Shown here one piece after another: positions 1 through 7,517 of a stretch of DNA of 64,000 nucleotides. Made by a program: the position numbers and the translations under genes. Positions within the stretch are counted from its first letter, which is position 1. Each line of letters opens with the position of its first letter. The DNA is from Flammeovirga sp. SJP92 (GTDB taxonomy: Bacteria > Bacteroidota > Bacteroidia > Cytophagales > Flammeovirgaceae), in assembly GCF_001583495.1 (NCBI RefSeq), contig NZ_LQAQ01000093.1:310001-374000 (forward strand), given 5' to 3'. The notes under the pieces were generated by a model that did no database searches, was not told the DNA's origin, and saw nothing but the letters and a program-made list of their open reading frames with translations.

Positions 1-63
1 ACAAAGGAAGCAACTGATAGTAATGTGATTAATTTATATCTTGATAACATATCTGTATTTTTT

Positions 64-1491
64 CTATTTTCTTTCGTTATTCAACTTTAATGTCTCTTTA
101 TCCTTTTCAAAATCCTCACTATCTACATATTCCAATAGACGTCCATTTGCTTTTTCAAAAGATAATTTTGCTATTAGTACTTCATAAAGAGAGTTGTAAA
201 ACTCATTGGCAGCTGTAGCATAGTCTTGTGATGATGTTGTCACCTCTACTGAAGAACCTACTCCATTTTTGAATTTTACCTGTGTATTTGTATAAACCTT
301 TTCAGCAACTCCCATGTTTTTTTCCTGAAGGTTTAAAGTAGCCATATTAGTTTCGTATACGATACGAGATTGCTCTTGCTCTATAGAAATTTGACGTTCC
401 AAATCGATACGAGTATTTAATAACTGCTGTCCTTTCAACTTCTTCTGTTCAATGATTTTTTGACGAGCAAACCCATCAAAAACATTCAGTGAAAGTGTTA
501 AACCTATATTTGCGAAATCTCCTCCATTACCATACAAACCTGGTAGCTCCTGACCACCAGCATTAAAACCATATCCTCCAAATGCATATAATTTAGGCCA
601 ATACTCAGCTTTAGTAGATCTAATATCATAGTCATTTAACTTAATATTAGTATTTAAAATTGAGTATTCTATTCTGTTTTTGGCCACTGCCAAATCAGTT
701 GGAGTAACAATAAAATCTCTAAAGTCTTCTAGCTTCTCTGCTAAACCAATAGATGAATTGATGTCCATTCCCATCTGGAATTTCAACAATTTTTCAGCAA
801 TCACATTCATTTGAGTAGATTGTGTTTCCTGAATGACCATACTGTTATAACTTACCTCAATTCTATTTAATTCGGTTTCTTCCACCATACCTGCCTCATA
901 CATGGCTTTGGTTTCATTATAAAGGCCTTCTAAAATTTCTCTATTTTCAATGATCAGTTTTAAGAATTCCCTCTGCACTAATACATAATAATAAGCTTGA
1001 GTAACCGCTTCAGCTACATCAATTTTAGAACGGATTAATTCCTTTGAAGCCAACTCATTATAAACCTTAGCCGCTTGAACACCGATAAAGAATGTTCCAT
1101 CAAATATCAACTGAGAAGCTTGTAACTGAAGATTAGAACTGTACTTTGTTCCAAATTCAATAGCAAGTATTTTTTGAGGATCTCCATTAATTGGGTCAAA
1201 GGTATTTTCTGGCAAAAATGCCTTCTGAATTTTCATATTATCCACAAATTGCCCTTCAAAATTAACTTGAGGTAAACCAATCGAGATAATTTCTTTGACT
1301 TTTGCTTGAGAGATGCCTTGTTCTAAAACTGCATTTTTGATGATTCCTGTATTTTGGAAAGCATAGTTTATACAATCTTGCACACTGTATAATGGAACAC
1401 CGTTTTCGTTAGTGGTTGTTTGTTGTGCAGACAGTTGTAAACTAAAAAATAAGCTTAAAAAAGCTACGATCCATTGAAGGACGTTTTTCAT
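64..1491 (-). CDS. TolC-family outer-membrane efflux channel
   Basis: 475 residues with a Sec signal peptide (hydrophobic residues 5-20, then SAQQ). The remainder is long amphipathic helix with repeated Glu/Gln/Lys/Asn heptads (for example around 140-240 and 340-440), as in TolC/OEP proteins, which form the outer-membrane and periplasmic duct of tripartite pumps. Length is normal for the family. Its start overlaps the stop of the upstream TetR gene by four bases, so the two are surely co-transcribed. A membrane-fusion protein and an RND or ABC pump would be expected next, but only 63 bases remain to the left edge and they hold nothing recognisable. Substrate unknown. Confidence 0.9.
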   Translation of the reverse strand: MKNVLQWIVAFLSLFFSLQLSAQQTTTNENGVPLYSVQDCINYAFQNTGIIKNAVLEQGISQAKVKEIISIGLPQVNFEGQFVDNMKIQKAFLPENTFDPINGDPQKILAIEFGTKYSSNLQLQASQLIFDGTFFIGVQAAKVYNELASKELIRSKIDVAEAVTQAYYYVLVQREFLKLIIENREILEGLYNETKAMYEAGMVEETELNRIEVSYNSMVIQETQSTQMNVIAEKLLKFQMGMDINSSIGLAEKLEDFRDFIVTPTDLAVAKNRIEYSILNTNIKLNDYDIRSTKAEYWPKLYAFGGYGFNAGGQELPGLYGNGGDFANIGLTLSLNVFDGFARQKIIEQKKLKGQQLLNTRIDLERQISIEQEQSRIVYETNMATLNLQEKNMGVAEKVYTNTQVKFKNGVGSSVEVTTSSQDYATAANEFYNSLYEVLIAKLSFEKANGRLLEYVDSEDFEKDKETLKLNNERK

Positions 1492-2132
1492 AAGTTTGTA
1501 GATTGTGATTCTTGATTAATAAATTCGTGAAGGTAGTGGTCCAGTAATTTGACACCATCTGGAGTGGCAATACCTCTAATAAAGTGTTTGAATAATTCCA
1601 CTTGAACTTTTGCAACTGGAAACCGGTCATGCGGGAATACTGAAGTATCAAAAGCTACTTCTACTTGCCACATTCTCATTAATACTAACATCTCGACGTC
1701 AATATCATTATAGAAATGTCCTTCTGAACTTCCTTGCTTGATAATGGATATTAAAGTTTCATGAAAGCATCCTTCTTTATGGCATTCGTATTTATCCCAA
1801 ACTTCAGGATAAAACTTCTTCAAATCCATAAAAACTGAAGGGTTAATCGCACGCATTCTTTCATAAAAGAAGTAAAAGATTTTGGCCATTTTGAAAACAC
1901 CATCCTGGTCCAGCTTCCCAACTTCCTCTATAAATTTTGAATCCTCTTCCATGTAAAAAGAAAGAGTAAATTCGATGAGTTCTTTTTTGTTTCTAAAGAC
2001 ATTATACAAGGTCTTTTTGGACATCCCCAATTGCTCAGCAATGTCAGACATTGTCACTCTTTTGAGCCCTAAACCTTGAAATTGTTTTCGTGCTTCTTCA
2101 ATGATACGCAGACGTAATTGATCATTTACCAC
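1488..2132 (-). CDS. TetR/AcrR-family transcriptional regulator
   Basis: 214 residues. The N-terminal helix-turn-helix is clear at about residues 8-55 (KQFQGLGLKRVTMSDIAEQL, then GMSKKTLYNVFRNKKEL), the typical TetR DNA-binding domain. The C-terminal 150 residues are an all-helical ligand-binding domain whose family is not obvious. It is the first gene of an operon with the TolC channel, overlapping it by four bases, so it very probably represses its own efflux operon and is released by a toxic compound. I see no convincing palindromic operator in the 150 bases upstream. The family assignment is safe; the ligand is unknown. Confidence 0.92.
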   Translation of the reverse strand: MVNDQLRLRIIEEARKQFQGLGLKRVTMSDIAEQLGMSKKTLYNVFRNKKELIEFTLSFYMEEDSKFIEEVGKLDQDGVFKMAKIFYFFYERMRAINPSVFMDLKKFYPEVWDKYECHKEGCFHETLISIIKQGSSEGHFYNDIDVEMLVLMRMWQVEVAFDTSVFPHDRFPVAKVQVELFKHFIRGIATPDGVKLLDHYLHEFINQESQSTNL

Positions 2133-2282
2133 GATGAATATGAATTGACTATTTTAGTTAGATGATATATAGTAGACCTTAAATCTCAGTTCATTTATGA
2201 AACTTTTGTTCAAAAATAATTCTGGCATTTTTGGCTTTCTATCTAAAGTTAAGATGAAATAAACTATTGTTATTTGATGGGA

Positions 2283-2313
2283 CAAACTTAGGGAAACCCG
2301 AAGTAATAAAAAA
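2283..2313 (-). promoter_or_regulatory. possible promoter for the TetR-TolC operon
   Basis: On the minus strand an exact Bacteroidota -7 element, TAAGTTTG (TAnnTTTG), lies at 2283-2290. Nineteen bases upstream is TTTT (2310-2313), one mismatch from the -33 TTTG. The leader to the TetR start would be about 145 bases. The remaining bases from 2133 to 2460 show no gene. Confidence 0.4.
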
Positions 2314-2460
2314 GTTTCCGAGGTTTTATTTTACTTAATTTTAAAAAATATTCCATGGAAACTATTGTTTTGTTAAAAATTAAGTTTTTTTGATTGAAAA
2401 CCGACTGTCTTTATGCTTGATAATTTCTCTCCCAACAACTGAACTTCAAAAAAGTTTAGC

Positions 2461-2497
2461 AAAAAAAGAGGTAAAGCATCTTTCAATACTTTACCTC
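2461..2497 (-). terminator. rho-independent terminator after the cytochrome-like gene
   Basis: Perfect 9-bp stem (GAGGTAAAG at 2468-2476 with CTTTACCTC at 2489-2497) and 12-base loop. On the minus strand it is followed by seven T, so it ends the lipoprotein gene cluster that reads leftward from 4422. Confidence 0.85.
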
Positions 2498-2528
2498 CTT
2501 GACAGGTTTCTCTTACAAAAGAAAGAAA

Positions 2529-2966
2529 CTAAATTTTATCTATATATAATTTCTTGATCCTTACATTTGGCCCTGGGCACTGTGTCTCATGGCAATTGAC
2601 GCACAATGAAACCGTCGAATTGAAATAATTCATCTGACCTTCCAAAGGGATATCCTTTTGTTGTGCAATATGTTTTAAAAACTGATCTGCTTTTTGTTGA
2701 TAGTCCTTTGAAGCTGTTTTTCCTTCTTCAGTAGGTATAGCCGTCAAAATATGATCTGCGTTCAAGAATATTGACTGAAAAGATTGACCTTTTAGAATAG
2801 CATTCCTCTGGGCTTCCATTTGATCTGTAGCATCACGCATCAGCCAAGCTAATTCAGAACCTCCATTAGGATATCGAGAAGAAACTTTTTCTTTAGGTTG
2901 TTGACAACAAATCAATGTAGTTAGGATAAAACTGACAGAAGCTAGAATTGGAATTATTTTACTCAT
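2529..2966 (-). CDS. lipoprotein with a c-type cytochrome haem motif
   Basis: 145 residues from the chosen ATG. An in-frame ATG 33 bases further upstream would overlap the preceding gene and place non-signal residues before the leader, so the MSKII start is preferred. Residues 4-20 form a lipoprotein signal ending in Cys-Cys. Near the C-terminus is a single CxxCH haem-binding motif (CVNCH, 122-126), with Met50 a possible distal ligand in a helical four-helix-like region, recalling cytochrome c'-type or small periplasmic electron carriers. It is the last gene of a lipoprotein run (cyclophilin, DUF4920, this). The exact partner is unknown. Confidence 0.75.
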   Translation of the reverse strand: MSKIIPILASVSFILTTLICCQQPKEKVSSRYPNGGSELAWLMRDATDQMEAQRNAILKGQSFQSIFLNADHILTAIPTEEGKTASKDYQQKADQFLKHIAQQKDIPLEGQMNYFNSTVSLCVNCHETQCPGPNVRIKKLYIDKI

Positions 2967-2979
2967 TTTAATACATCGT

Positions 2980-3444
2980 CTAGTTTTCAATAGCAACACC
3001 TTCTGCCATGAAAGTATATTTCACTTCAGGCGCATCAATTTTTGCAATTTCTTCTTCTGTCTTCCCAGCGTCTTCTGCATAGTGTTTTAAGGTAGCAACA
3101 TCAATCACTTCCTTTTTGGCGATTCCTTTAATGACAGCCTTCTTTCCTGCTGCATCTTTAGGAACAAAGAATTTGTAATCTTTGAATTTAACGAAGACAT
3201 CTTTCTCGCCCTCTCCCATTGGCATGGTCATCCAGCATCCCTTTTTCTGACAGACGCCTGTAATTTCACCTTCCAGTTGCACATTTACAGTTTCTTCCTG
3301 ACCTAATTTTGATTTTAAATCAGTAGAAGCAATCGTATTTTCTACTTCAAAAGTGTCTCCGAAATAAGACATTTCTTGAGATGGTTTTTGCTCACAGCTA
3401 AAAAATAATAGTATCGAAAAGAAGGCTAAATAAATAAATTTCAT
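2980..3444 (-). CDS. DUF4920-type lipoprotein
   Basis: 154 residues. A lipoprotein signal peptide ends at Cys17 (LLFFSC). The core carries the signature of DUF4920 proteins: an OB-fold-like strand run with GEITGVCQKKGCWMTM at about 60-75, where two Cys four residues apart could bind metal or form a disulfide. A second Gly/Lys-rich strand region (KKAVIKGIAKKEV) and a short helical tail follow. It lies 54 bases after a cyclophilin lipoprotein and 13 bases before a haem lipoprotein, suggesting a shared envelope role, perhaps in redox or metal handling. No function is established for the family. Confidence 0.8.
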   Translation of the reverse strand: MKFIYLAFFSILLFFSCEQKPSQEMSYFGDTFEVENTIASTDLKSKLGQEETVNVQLEGEITGVCQKKGCWMTMPMGEGEKDVFVKFKDYKFFVPKDAAGKKAVIKGIAKKEVIDVATLKHYAEDAGKTEEEIAKIDAPEVKYTFMAEGVAIEN

Positions 3445-3498
3445 AATTAATGTGATATATGCTTTAAAAGTTGAATTAGTATACTACAAATATAAGCA

Positions 3499-4422
3499 CT
3501 ATTGAATGCCTTTCAGCAGCTGTTCCACATAAACAGCAGGAACCTCTTCTACCGTTATCGACATCTTAATATCTTCAATTGGCCTTTTTTGAGCGTTTAC
3601 TTTCTGAGAAGCAATCTTATCGATAATATCCAACCCTTCCACCACTTGACCAAACACGGTGTATTCTCTATCAAGAAATGGTGTTCCTCCTAATTTTGTG
3701 TAGGCAATTCTTTCTTTTCTTGTGGGCTTATCAATCAATTGCACATCATATTTCTTTTCCATCATTGGAATACATTTTTTCATCAAACGCTTCTGTCCCG
3801 CCGTATCACTTCTTTCTCCTAGTTGTACGTAGGCTTGATTGATTCTTGAATATTCAGGATCTTCTATTAATGACGTAAAGTATTGATTGACTTTTTTGTA
3901 ATCTGTTTTGGAATCATACAGGCTCTCTTTAGTATATTTTTTCCCATCAACAATATAAAACTGACACCCACTGGATTTTTTGCCTGGGTTAGAGCCTCCA
4001 CCTTTTCTAGCCATAGCTAAGGCTCCTTTTTGGTGAAAATATTTATAATTGATCTCCGCTGGCAACTGATCTCCTATTTCACCTCTGCCCAAATGTTCAC
4101 CTTCATCAGCAAACCTTGAATCAGGATCACCACCCTGAATCATAAATCCATCAATCACTCTATGAAATAATAAGCTGTCATAATAATGTTGACGCACAAG
4201 TTTGATAAAGTTTTTTCTATGAATTGGTGTTTCCTTGTAAAGAATTATCTTCATCGCCCCGTATTCTGTCGTTAGGGTTAATAAAAAGTCATCATTAGGG
4301 TCTTCAACTTCCGTAGCTACTTCCTTTCCTTCTTCCCAATCACCTTGAGAATTTGAGCATGAAAAGCCTATAAAACTGATCGAAATGATATAAAAAAAAG
4401 CTACTTGTAAAGAATATTTCAT
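3499..4422 (-). CDS. cyclophilin-type peptidyl-prolyl cis-trans isomerase, lipoprotein
   Basis: 307 residues. A lipoprotein signal is followed by Cys22 (IGFSC) and an acidic linker, so the enzyme is probably anchored in the periplasm. The cyclophilin fold begins at about residue 48 (LTTEYGAMKIILY). The active-site stretch FHRVIDGFMIQGGDP contains the conserved Arg, and QFYIVDGK and VFGQVVEGLDIIDKI follow. Between the two halves there is an insertion of about 70 charged residues (YTKESLYDSK to IDKPTRKER), common in Bacteroidota homologues. It should catalyse proline isomerisation during envelope protein folding. First gene of the three-lipoprotein run. Confidence 0.92.
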   Translation of the reverse strand: MKYSLQVAFFYIISISFIGFSCSNSQGDWEEGKEVATEVEDPNDDFLLTLTTEYGAMKIILYKETPIHRKNFIKLVRQHYYDSLLFHRVIDGFMIQGGDPDSRFADEGEHLGRGEIGDQLPAEINYKYFHQKGALAMARKGGGSNPGKKSSGCQFYIVDGKKYTKESLYDSKTDYKKVNQYFTSLIEDPEYSRINQAYVQLGERSDTAGQKRLMKKCIPMMEKKYDVQLIDKPTRKERIAYTKLGGTPFLDREYTVFGQVVEGLDIIDKIASQKVNAQKRPIEDIKMSITVEEVPAVYVEQLLKGIQ

Positions 4423-4734
4423 ATTTTTTCCTCCTTGGATATATCTTTTTATGTTTTTTTATCGTTAGATAAGTAAATGCTTAGTAATCAGACAGGAATA
4501 ACTTTTGCAGAGTTATTTATTATTTTTTTGTGAGTTCATCGCTGAAATTGCATGACTAGAGCTTCTAATCAATTTTTTAAACAGTTATCACAAGGAAAAA
4601 GTAATAAATGGGGGAAGTTTTTTTTAACTGATTACACTAATACTTCATCATAAATAAATTTACATTGTATTATTTATTTATAAAGGAGCAACGAAGTTAG
4701 TAAAAATGAAACAAGGACCAAGATAGCAACTAAT
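4423..4734. other. intergenic region between divergent genes
   Basis: 312 AT-rich bases between the cyclophilin gene and the receiver-like gene. An AAGGAG sequence at about 4682-4687 precedes a tiny open frame of six codons (ATG at 4706), which ends just before the receiver gene's ATG. I see no exact TAnnTTTG element and no strong hairpin. Confidence 0.4.
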
Positions 4735-5151
4735 ATGACGATGGCGTTTTCAAACAGCATAGAAAAACATTCAGAACAAAAAAGCGAAGCAATAGTGGTT
4801 GATAATAATATTATCAATGCACACTATCTAAAAAAAATGCTTATGGACGAGGGGTTAGAAATTAATGTAATAACAGATGCAAGTCCGTTACTTTCATTAG
4901 TTGACAATCCATCTGTAAAAATGGTATTTCTTGATGCTGAAACATTGGGTGGACACTTAAAAGACACTATTGACAAATTAAAAGAATATTGTCAAGAAAA
5001 TGATAGAGAGATCTCTATAATAGGTACTACTCCTTATTCTTTGGCAGGAGCAAGAAAGCAACTGCTGAACTTAGGCGTTCAGTTTGCACTGAGTACTCCT
5101 ATTTACAAGAAACATCTTGCTGAGATTTTGAATGCAACTATTATTGCATAA
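4735..5151 (+). CDS. degenerate response-regulator receiver domain protein
   Basis: 138 residues forming a single CheY-like domain without output module. Strand 1 with its acidic pocket reads AIVVDNN (residues 20-26), where the second conserved acidic residue is Asn. The candidate phospho-acceptor is Asp63 in MVFLDAE, and the conserved Thr/Ser is present in IIGTTPYS. The invariant Lys of the Lys-Pro pair after strand 5 is Thr (ALSTPI). Two of five signature positions are therefore lost, so phosphorylation may be weak or absent. It stands alone; no kinase is adjacent, the nearest being 7 kb away. A second ATG two codons downstream could also be the start. Confidence 0.7.
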   Translation: MTMAFSNSIEKHSEQKSEAIVVDNNIINAHYLKKMLMDEGLEINVITDASPLLSLVDNPSVKMVFLDAETLGGHLKDTIDKLKEYCQENDREISIIGTTPYSLAGARKQLLNLGVQFALSTPIYKKHLAEILNATIIA

Positions 5152-5187
5152 AAAAGCACTGCAATAGATTTACTACTACAGTGCCTT
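5151..5187 (-). terminator. terminator between convergent genes (mainly for fabD)
   Basis: GCACTG (5156-5161) pairs with CAGTGC (5179-5184) around a 17-base loop. On the minus strand it is followed by a run of six T, which fits termination of fabD. On the plus strand only CTTTG follows, so it may act weakly on the receiver gene too. Confidence 0.65.
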
Positions 5188-5212
5188 TGTATTTAATACC
5201 TTAATAATACTT

Positions 5213-6082
5213 CTATAAAGAAGTAGTTGGCATTTTACGGTCTACTTTTTTCACTAGGCCTGATAAAACTTTACCTGGTCCACACTCAATAAATTCAGTT
5301 ACACCATCAGCGATCATTGCTTGAACAATCTGTGTCCATTTTACAGGAGCAGTCAATTGTGCAATTAGGTTTTCCTTAATTACTGCAGGGTCTGTTTGAG
5401 GTTTAGCATCTACATTTTGGTAGATTGGGCATTTTGGAGTGTTCAATACTGTCTCTTCAATAGCCTTTTGCAATTCAGCTTTTGCAGGCTCCATAAATGG
5501 AGAATGGAAAGCACCTCCTACAGGAAGTGGCAACGCTCTTTTCGCTCCAGCTTCTTTTGCTGCTTCACATGCTTTTTCAATTCCTTCTTTGCTACCAGAA
5601 ATCACCAATTGACCTGGGCAGTTGTAGTTAGCAGGAACTACACCTTCAACACCTTCACATACTTTCTCAACGTCTTCATCTGAAAGACCCAAGATCGCAG
5701 CCATTGTAGATGGGTTCATTTCACATGCTTTCTGCATTGCGTCAGCTCTTTTTGCTACCAATTTTAAGGCATCTTCAAAGTTTAATGCTCCACATGCCAC
5801 TAAAGCTGAGAATTCACCAAGAGAGTGTCCAGCTACAACGTCAGGAGTGAACTCCTCTGCACATAATGCTGTGATTACTGAGTGAAGAAAAACAGCAGGC
5901 TGTGTTACATTAGTCTGCTTCAACTCCTCTGCAGTACCTTCAAACATTACATCTGTGATACGGAAACCAAGAATATCATTGGCTTTTTCAAAAAGTGCTT
6001 TTGCCTCTTCATTTGAGTCATACAGCTCTTTACCCATACCAGTAAACTGAGCTCCTTGTCCTGGGAATACGTATGCTTTCAT
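5213..6082 (-). CDS. fabD: malonyl-CoA:ACP transacylase
   Basis: 289 residues, normal for FabD. The N-terminal FPGQGAQFTGMGKEL is the hallmark start, and the nucleophile Ser87 lies in GHSLGEFSAL. The catalytic His is in GGAFHSPFM (about residue 196), and Gln11 in GQGAQ helps form the oxyanion hole. It moves malonyl groups from CoA to acyl carrier protein for fatty-acid elongation in the cytoplasm. It is monocistronic here, with a -7-like element about 90 bases upstream and its own terminator. No other fab gene is nearby. Confidence 0.97.
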   Translation of the reverse strand: MKAYVFPGQGAQFTGMGKELYDSNEEAKALFEKANDILGFRITDVMFEGTAEELKQTNVTQPAVFLHSVITALCAEEFTPDVVAGHSLGEFSALVACGALNFEDALKLVAKRADAMQKACEMNPSTMAAILGLSDEDVEKVCEGVEGVVPANYNCPGQLVISGSKEGIEKACEAAKEAGAKRALPLPVGGAFHSPFMEPAKAELQKAIEETVLNTPKCPIYQNVDAKPQTDPAVIKENLIAQLTAPVKWTQIVQAMIADGVTEFIECGPGKVLSGLVKKVDRKMPTTSL

Positions 6083-6171
6083 ATAAAATATCTTTATTGG
6101 TTGATAACAATATTCATCTGTATTTCACCTCAAAAAGGCAGAAATACAAGGTCAAAAAAAAATTGCAACGG

Positions 6172-6179
6172 CAAAGATA
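6172..6179 (-). promoter_or_regulatory. possible -7 element of the fabD promoter
   Basis: Exact TATCTTTG on the minus strand, matching TAnnTTTG. No good -33 TTTG is seen at the expected spacing, so support rests on one box. It would give a leader of about 85 bases. Confidence 0.35.
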
Positions 6180-6256
6180 AATGATTTATCCTCTTTGTCT
6201 TATGATTTAAATAAGATAATGAATTGATTTTGGGAATTTCTATCATCTTTGAGCAA

Positions 6257-6289
6257 CAAAAAAAGCCTTAACATTTCTGCTAAGGCTTT
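6257..6289 (-). terminator. terminator of the tRNA-Asn cluster
   Basis: A 9-bp stem, AAAGCCTTA (6262-6270) with TAAGGCTTT (6281-6289), and a 10-base loop. On the minus strand the stem runs into a run of seven T. It lies just after the third tRNA in transcription order. Confidence 0.85.
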
Positions 6290-6291
6290 TG

Positions 6292-6365
6292 CTCTCCTTC
6301 TTGGACTCGAACCAAGGACCCTCTGATTAACAGTCAGATGCTCTAACCAACTGAGCTAAAGGAGA
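6292..6365 (-). tRNA. tRNA-Asn (GTT)
   Basis: A 74-base cloverleaf with acceptor stem TCTCCTT/AAGGAGA, D-arm GCTC..GAGC, anticodon stem TCTGA/TCAGA around CTGTTAA (anticodon GTT), T-arm CTTGG-TTCGAGT-CCAAG and discriminator G. CCA is not encoded. Third and last copy in a tandem array. Confidence 0.97.
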
Positions 6366-6381
6366 AAATTTATTTTGGGAG

Positions 6382-6455
6382 CTCCTCTTCTTGGACTCGA
6401 ACCAAGGACCCTCTGATTAACAGTCAGATGCTCTAACCAACTGAGCTAAAGAGGA
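6382..6455 (-). tRNA. tRNA-Asn (GTT), variant acceptor stem
   Basis: Identical to its neighbours over the D, anticodon and T arms, but the acceptor stem is TCCTCTT/AAGAGGA. Both strands of the stem changed together, so pairing is kept. This argues that the copy is functional. Middle copy of the array, with 16- and 19-base spacers. Confidence 0.97.
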
Positions 6456-6474
6456 ATGAATTTGAATAAATTTG

Positions 6475-6548
6475 CTCTCCTTCTTGGACTCGAACCAAGG
6501 ACCCTCTGATTAACAGTCAGATGCTCTAACCAACTGAGCTAAAGGAGA
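6475..6548 (-). tRNA. tRNA-Asn (GTT)
   Basis: 74 bases, same sequence as the copy at 6292-6365 including acceptor stem TCTCCTT/AAGGAGA, anticodon GTT and discriminator G. First copy in transcription order; the array ends at the terminator at 6257-6289. Confidence 0.97.
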
Positions 6549-6704
6549 AGTTATTTCAAATTCTGCTTTATTTGTGGAACGTTTTTCCTTTAAAGCGTGG
6601 CAAAAGTAGTAGCATTTTTTGAATTTGCAAAATCATTAAATAAAAAAAATGCAAATTAATTTAAATTACACTGATTTTCAGCCTTAAAAAGATTGAAGTT
6701 TTTT

Positions 6705-7307
6705 TTAGGACTCCCAATATCCATTGATTTCTCCAATATAACTCCTCAAATCATTGACTCCCGTTTTGTCTTCTGAAGAGGTAATAAACATAGGAGGAAA
6801 CTCTTCCCACTGCTTTTTTAACTCTCTTTTATAAGTTGCCACTGCTTTGCTGATCTTTCCTTGACCTAATTTATCGGCTTTTGTGAAAATTATTGCAAAC
6901 GGTAATTCCTTCTCTCCCATCCAAGCCATAAAATCCAAATCGTTTTTCAACGGCTCGTGACGTATATCCACCAAAACAAAAGTACACATCAAGTTTTCTC
7001 GAGAAGCAAGGTATTTTTTCACCATACGCATAAACTTCTCTCTCTCCGTTTTACTCACCTGTGCGTATCCATACCCTGGAAGGTCACATAAATACCATTC
7101 ATTATTAATAATAAAATGATTGATCAATTGTGTCTTACCTGGCGTAGATGATGTTTTTGCTAATTTCGTTTTTCCTGTAAATGCATTAATTAATGAAGAC
7201 TTACCCACATTGGATCTTCCGATAAATGCATACTCAGGAATTTTAGGTTCAGGACATTTTGCAACATCCGTATTACTTGTCACAAATTCAGCTTCTTTGA
7301 TTTTCAT
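6705..7307 (-). CDS. engB: ribosome-biogenesis GTP-binding protein EngB/YsxC
   Basis: 200 residues, the usual size. All G motifs are visible: G1 GRSNVGKS (30-37), G2 threonines in SSTPGKTQ, G3 DLPGYGYA (about 74-81), G4 FTKAD and G5 TSSED. The protein is a small cytoplasmic GTPase needed for a late step of 50S subunit assembly. Single gene, divergent from the saccharopine dehydrogenase gene. Confidence 0.97.
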   Translation of the reverse strand: MKIKEAEFVTSNTDVAKCPEPKIPEYAFIGRSNVGKSSLINAFTGKTKLAKTSSTPGKTQLINHFIINNEWYLCDLPGYGYAQVSKTEREKFMRMVKKYLASRENLMCTFVLVDIRHEPLKNDLDFMAWMGEKELPFAIIFTKADKLGQGKISKAVATYKRELKKQWEEFPPMFITSSEDKTGVNDLRSYIGEINGYWES

Positions 7308-7332
7308 GCTTCTTTTACTTTGTTTTGAAATG

Positions 7333-7340
7333 CAAAGGTA
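7333..7340 (-). promoter_or_regulatory. possible -7 element of the engB promoter
   Basis: Exact TACCTTTG on the minus strand, 26 bases before the engB start codon. No good -33 partner is seen at the usual spacing. Confidence 0.35.
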
Positions 7341-7517
7341 AGAGGATTGATGGAAGAATGAATAATTCTTAATTGTTCATTATTAATTCTTTAGAATTAA
7401 ATAAAATGTATTTATTACACTAATTTAAATTTTCCTTTCAACCAAAACTTAAATCCTCTATTTTTACCCTACCATATAAACACTATCAGTGTACTTCGAT
7501 ACACCAAATAAACACTT

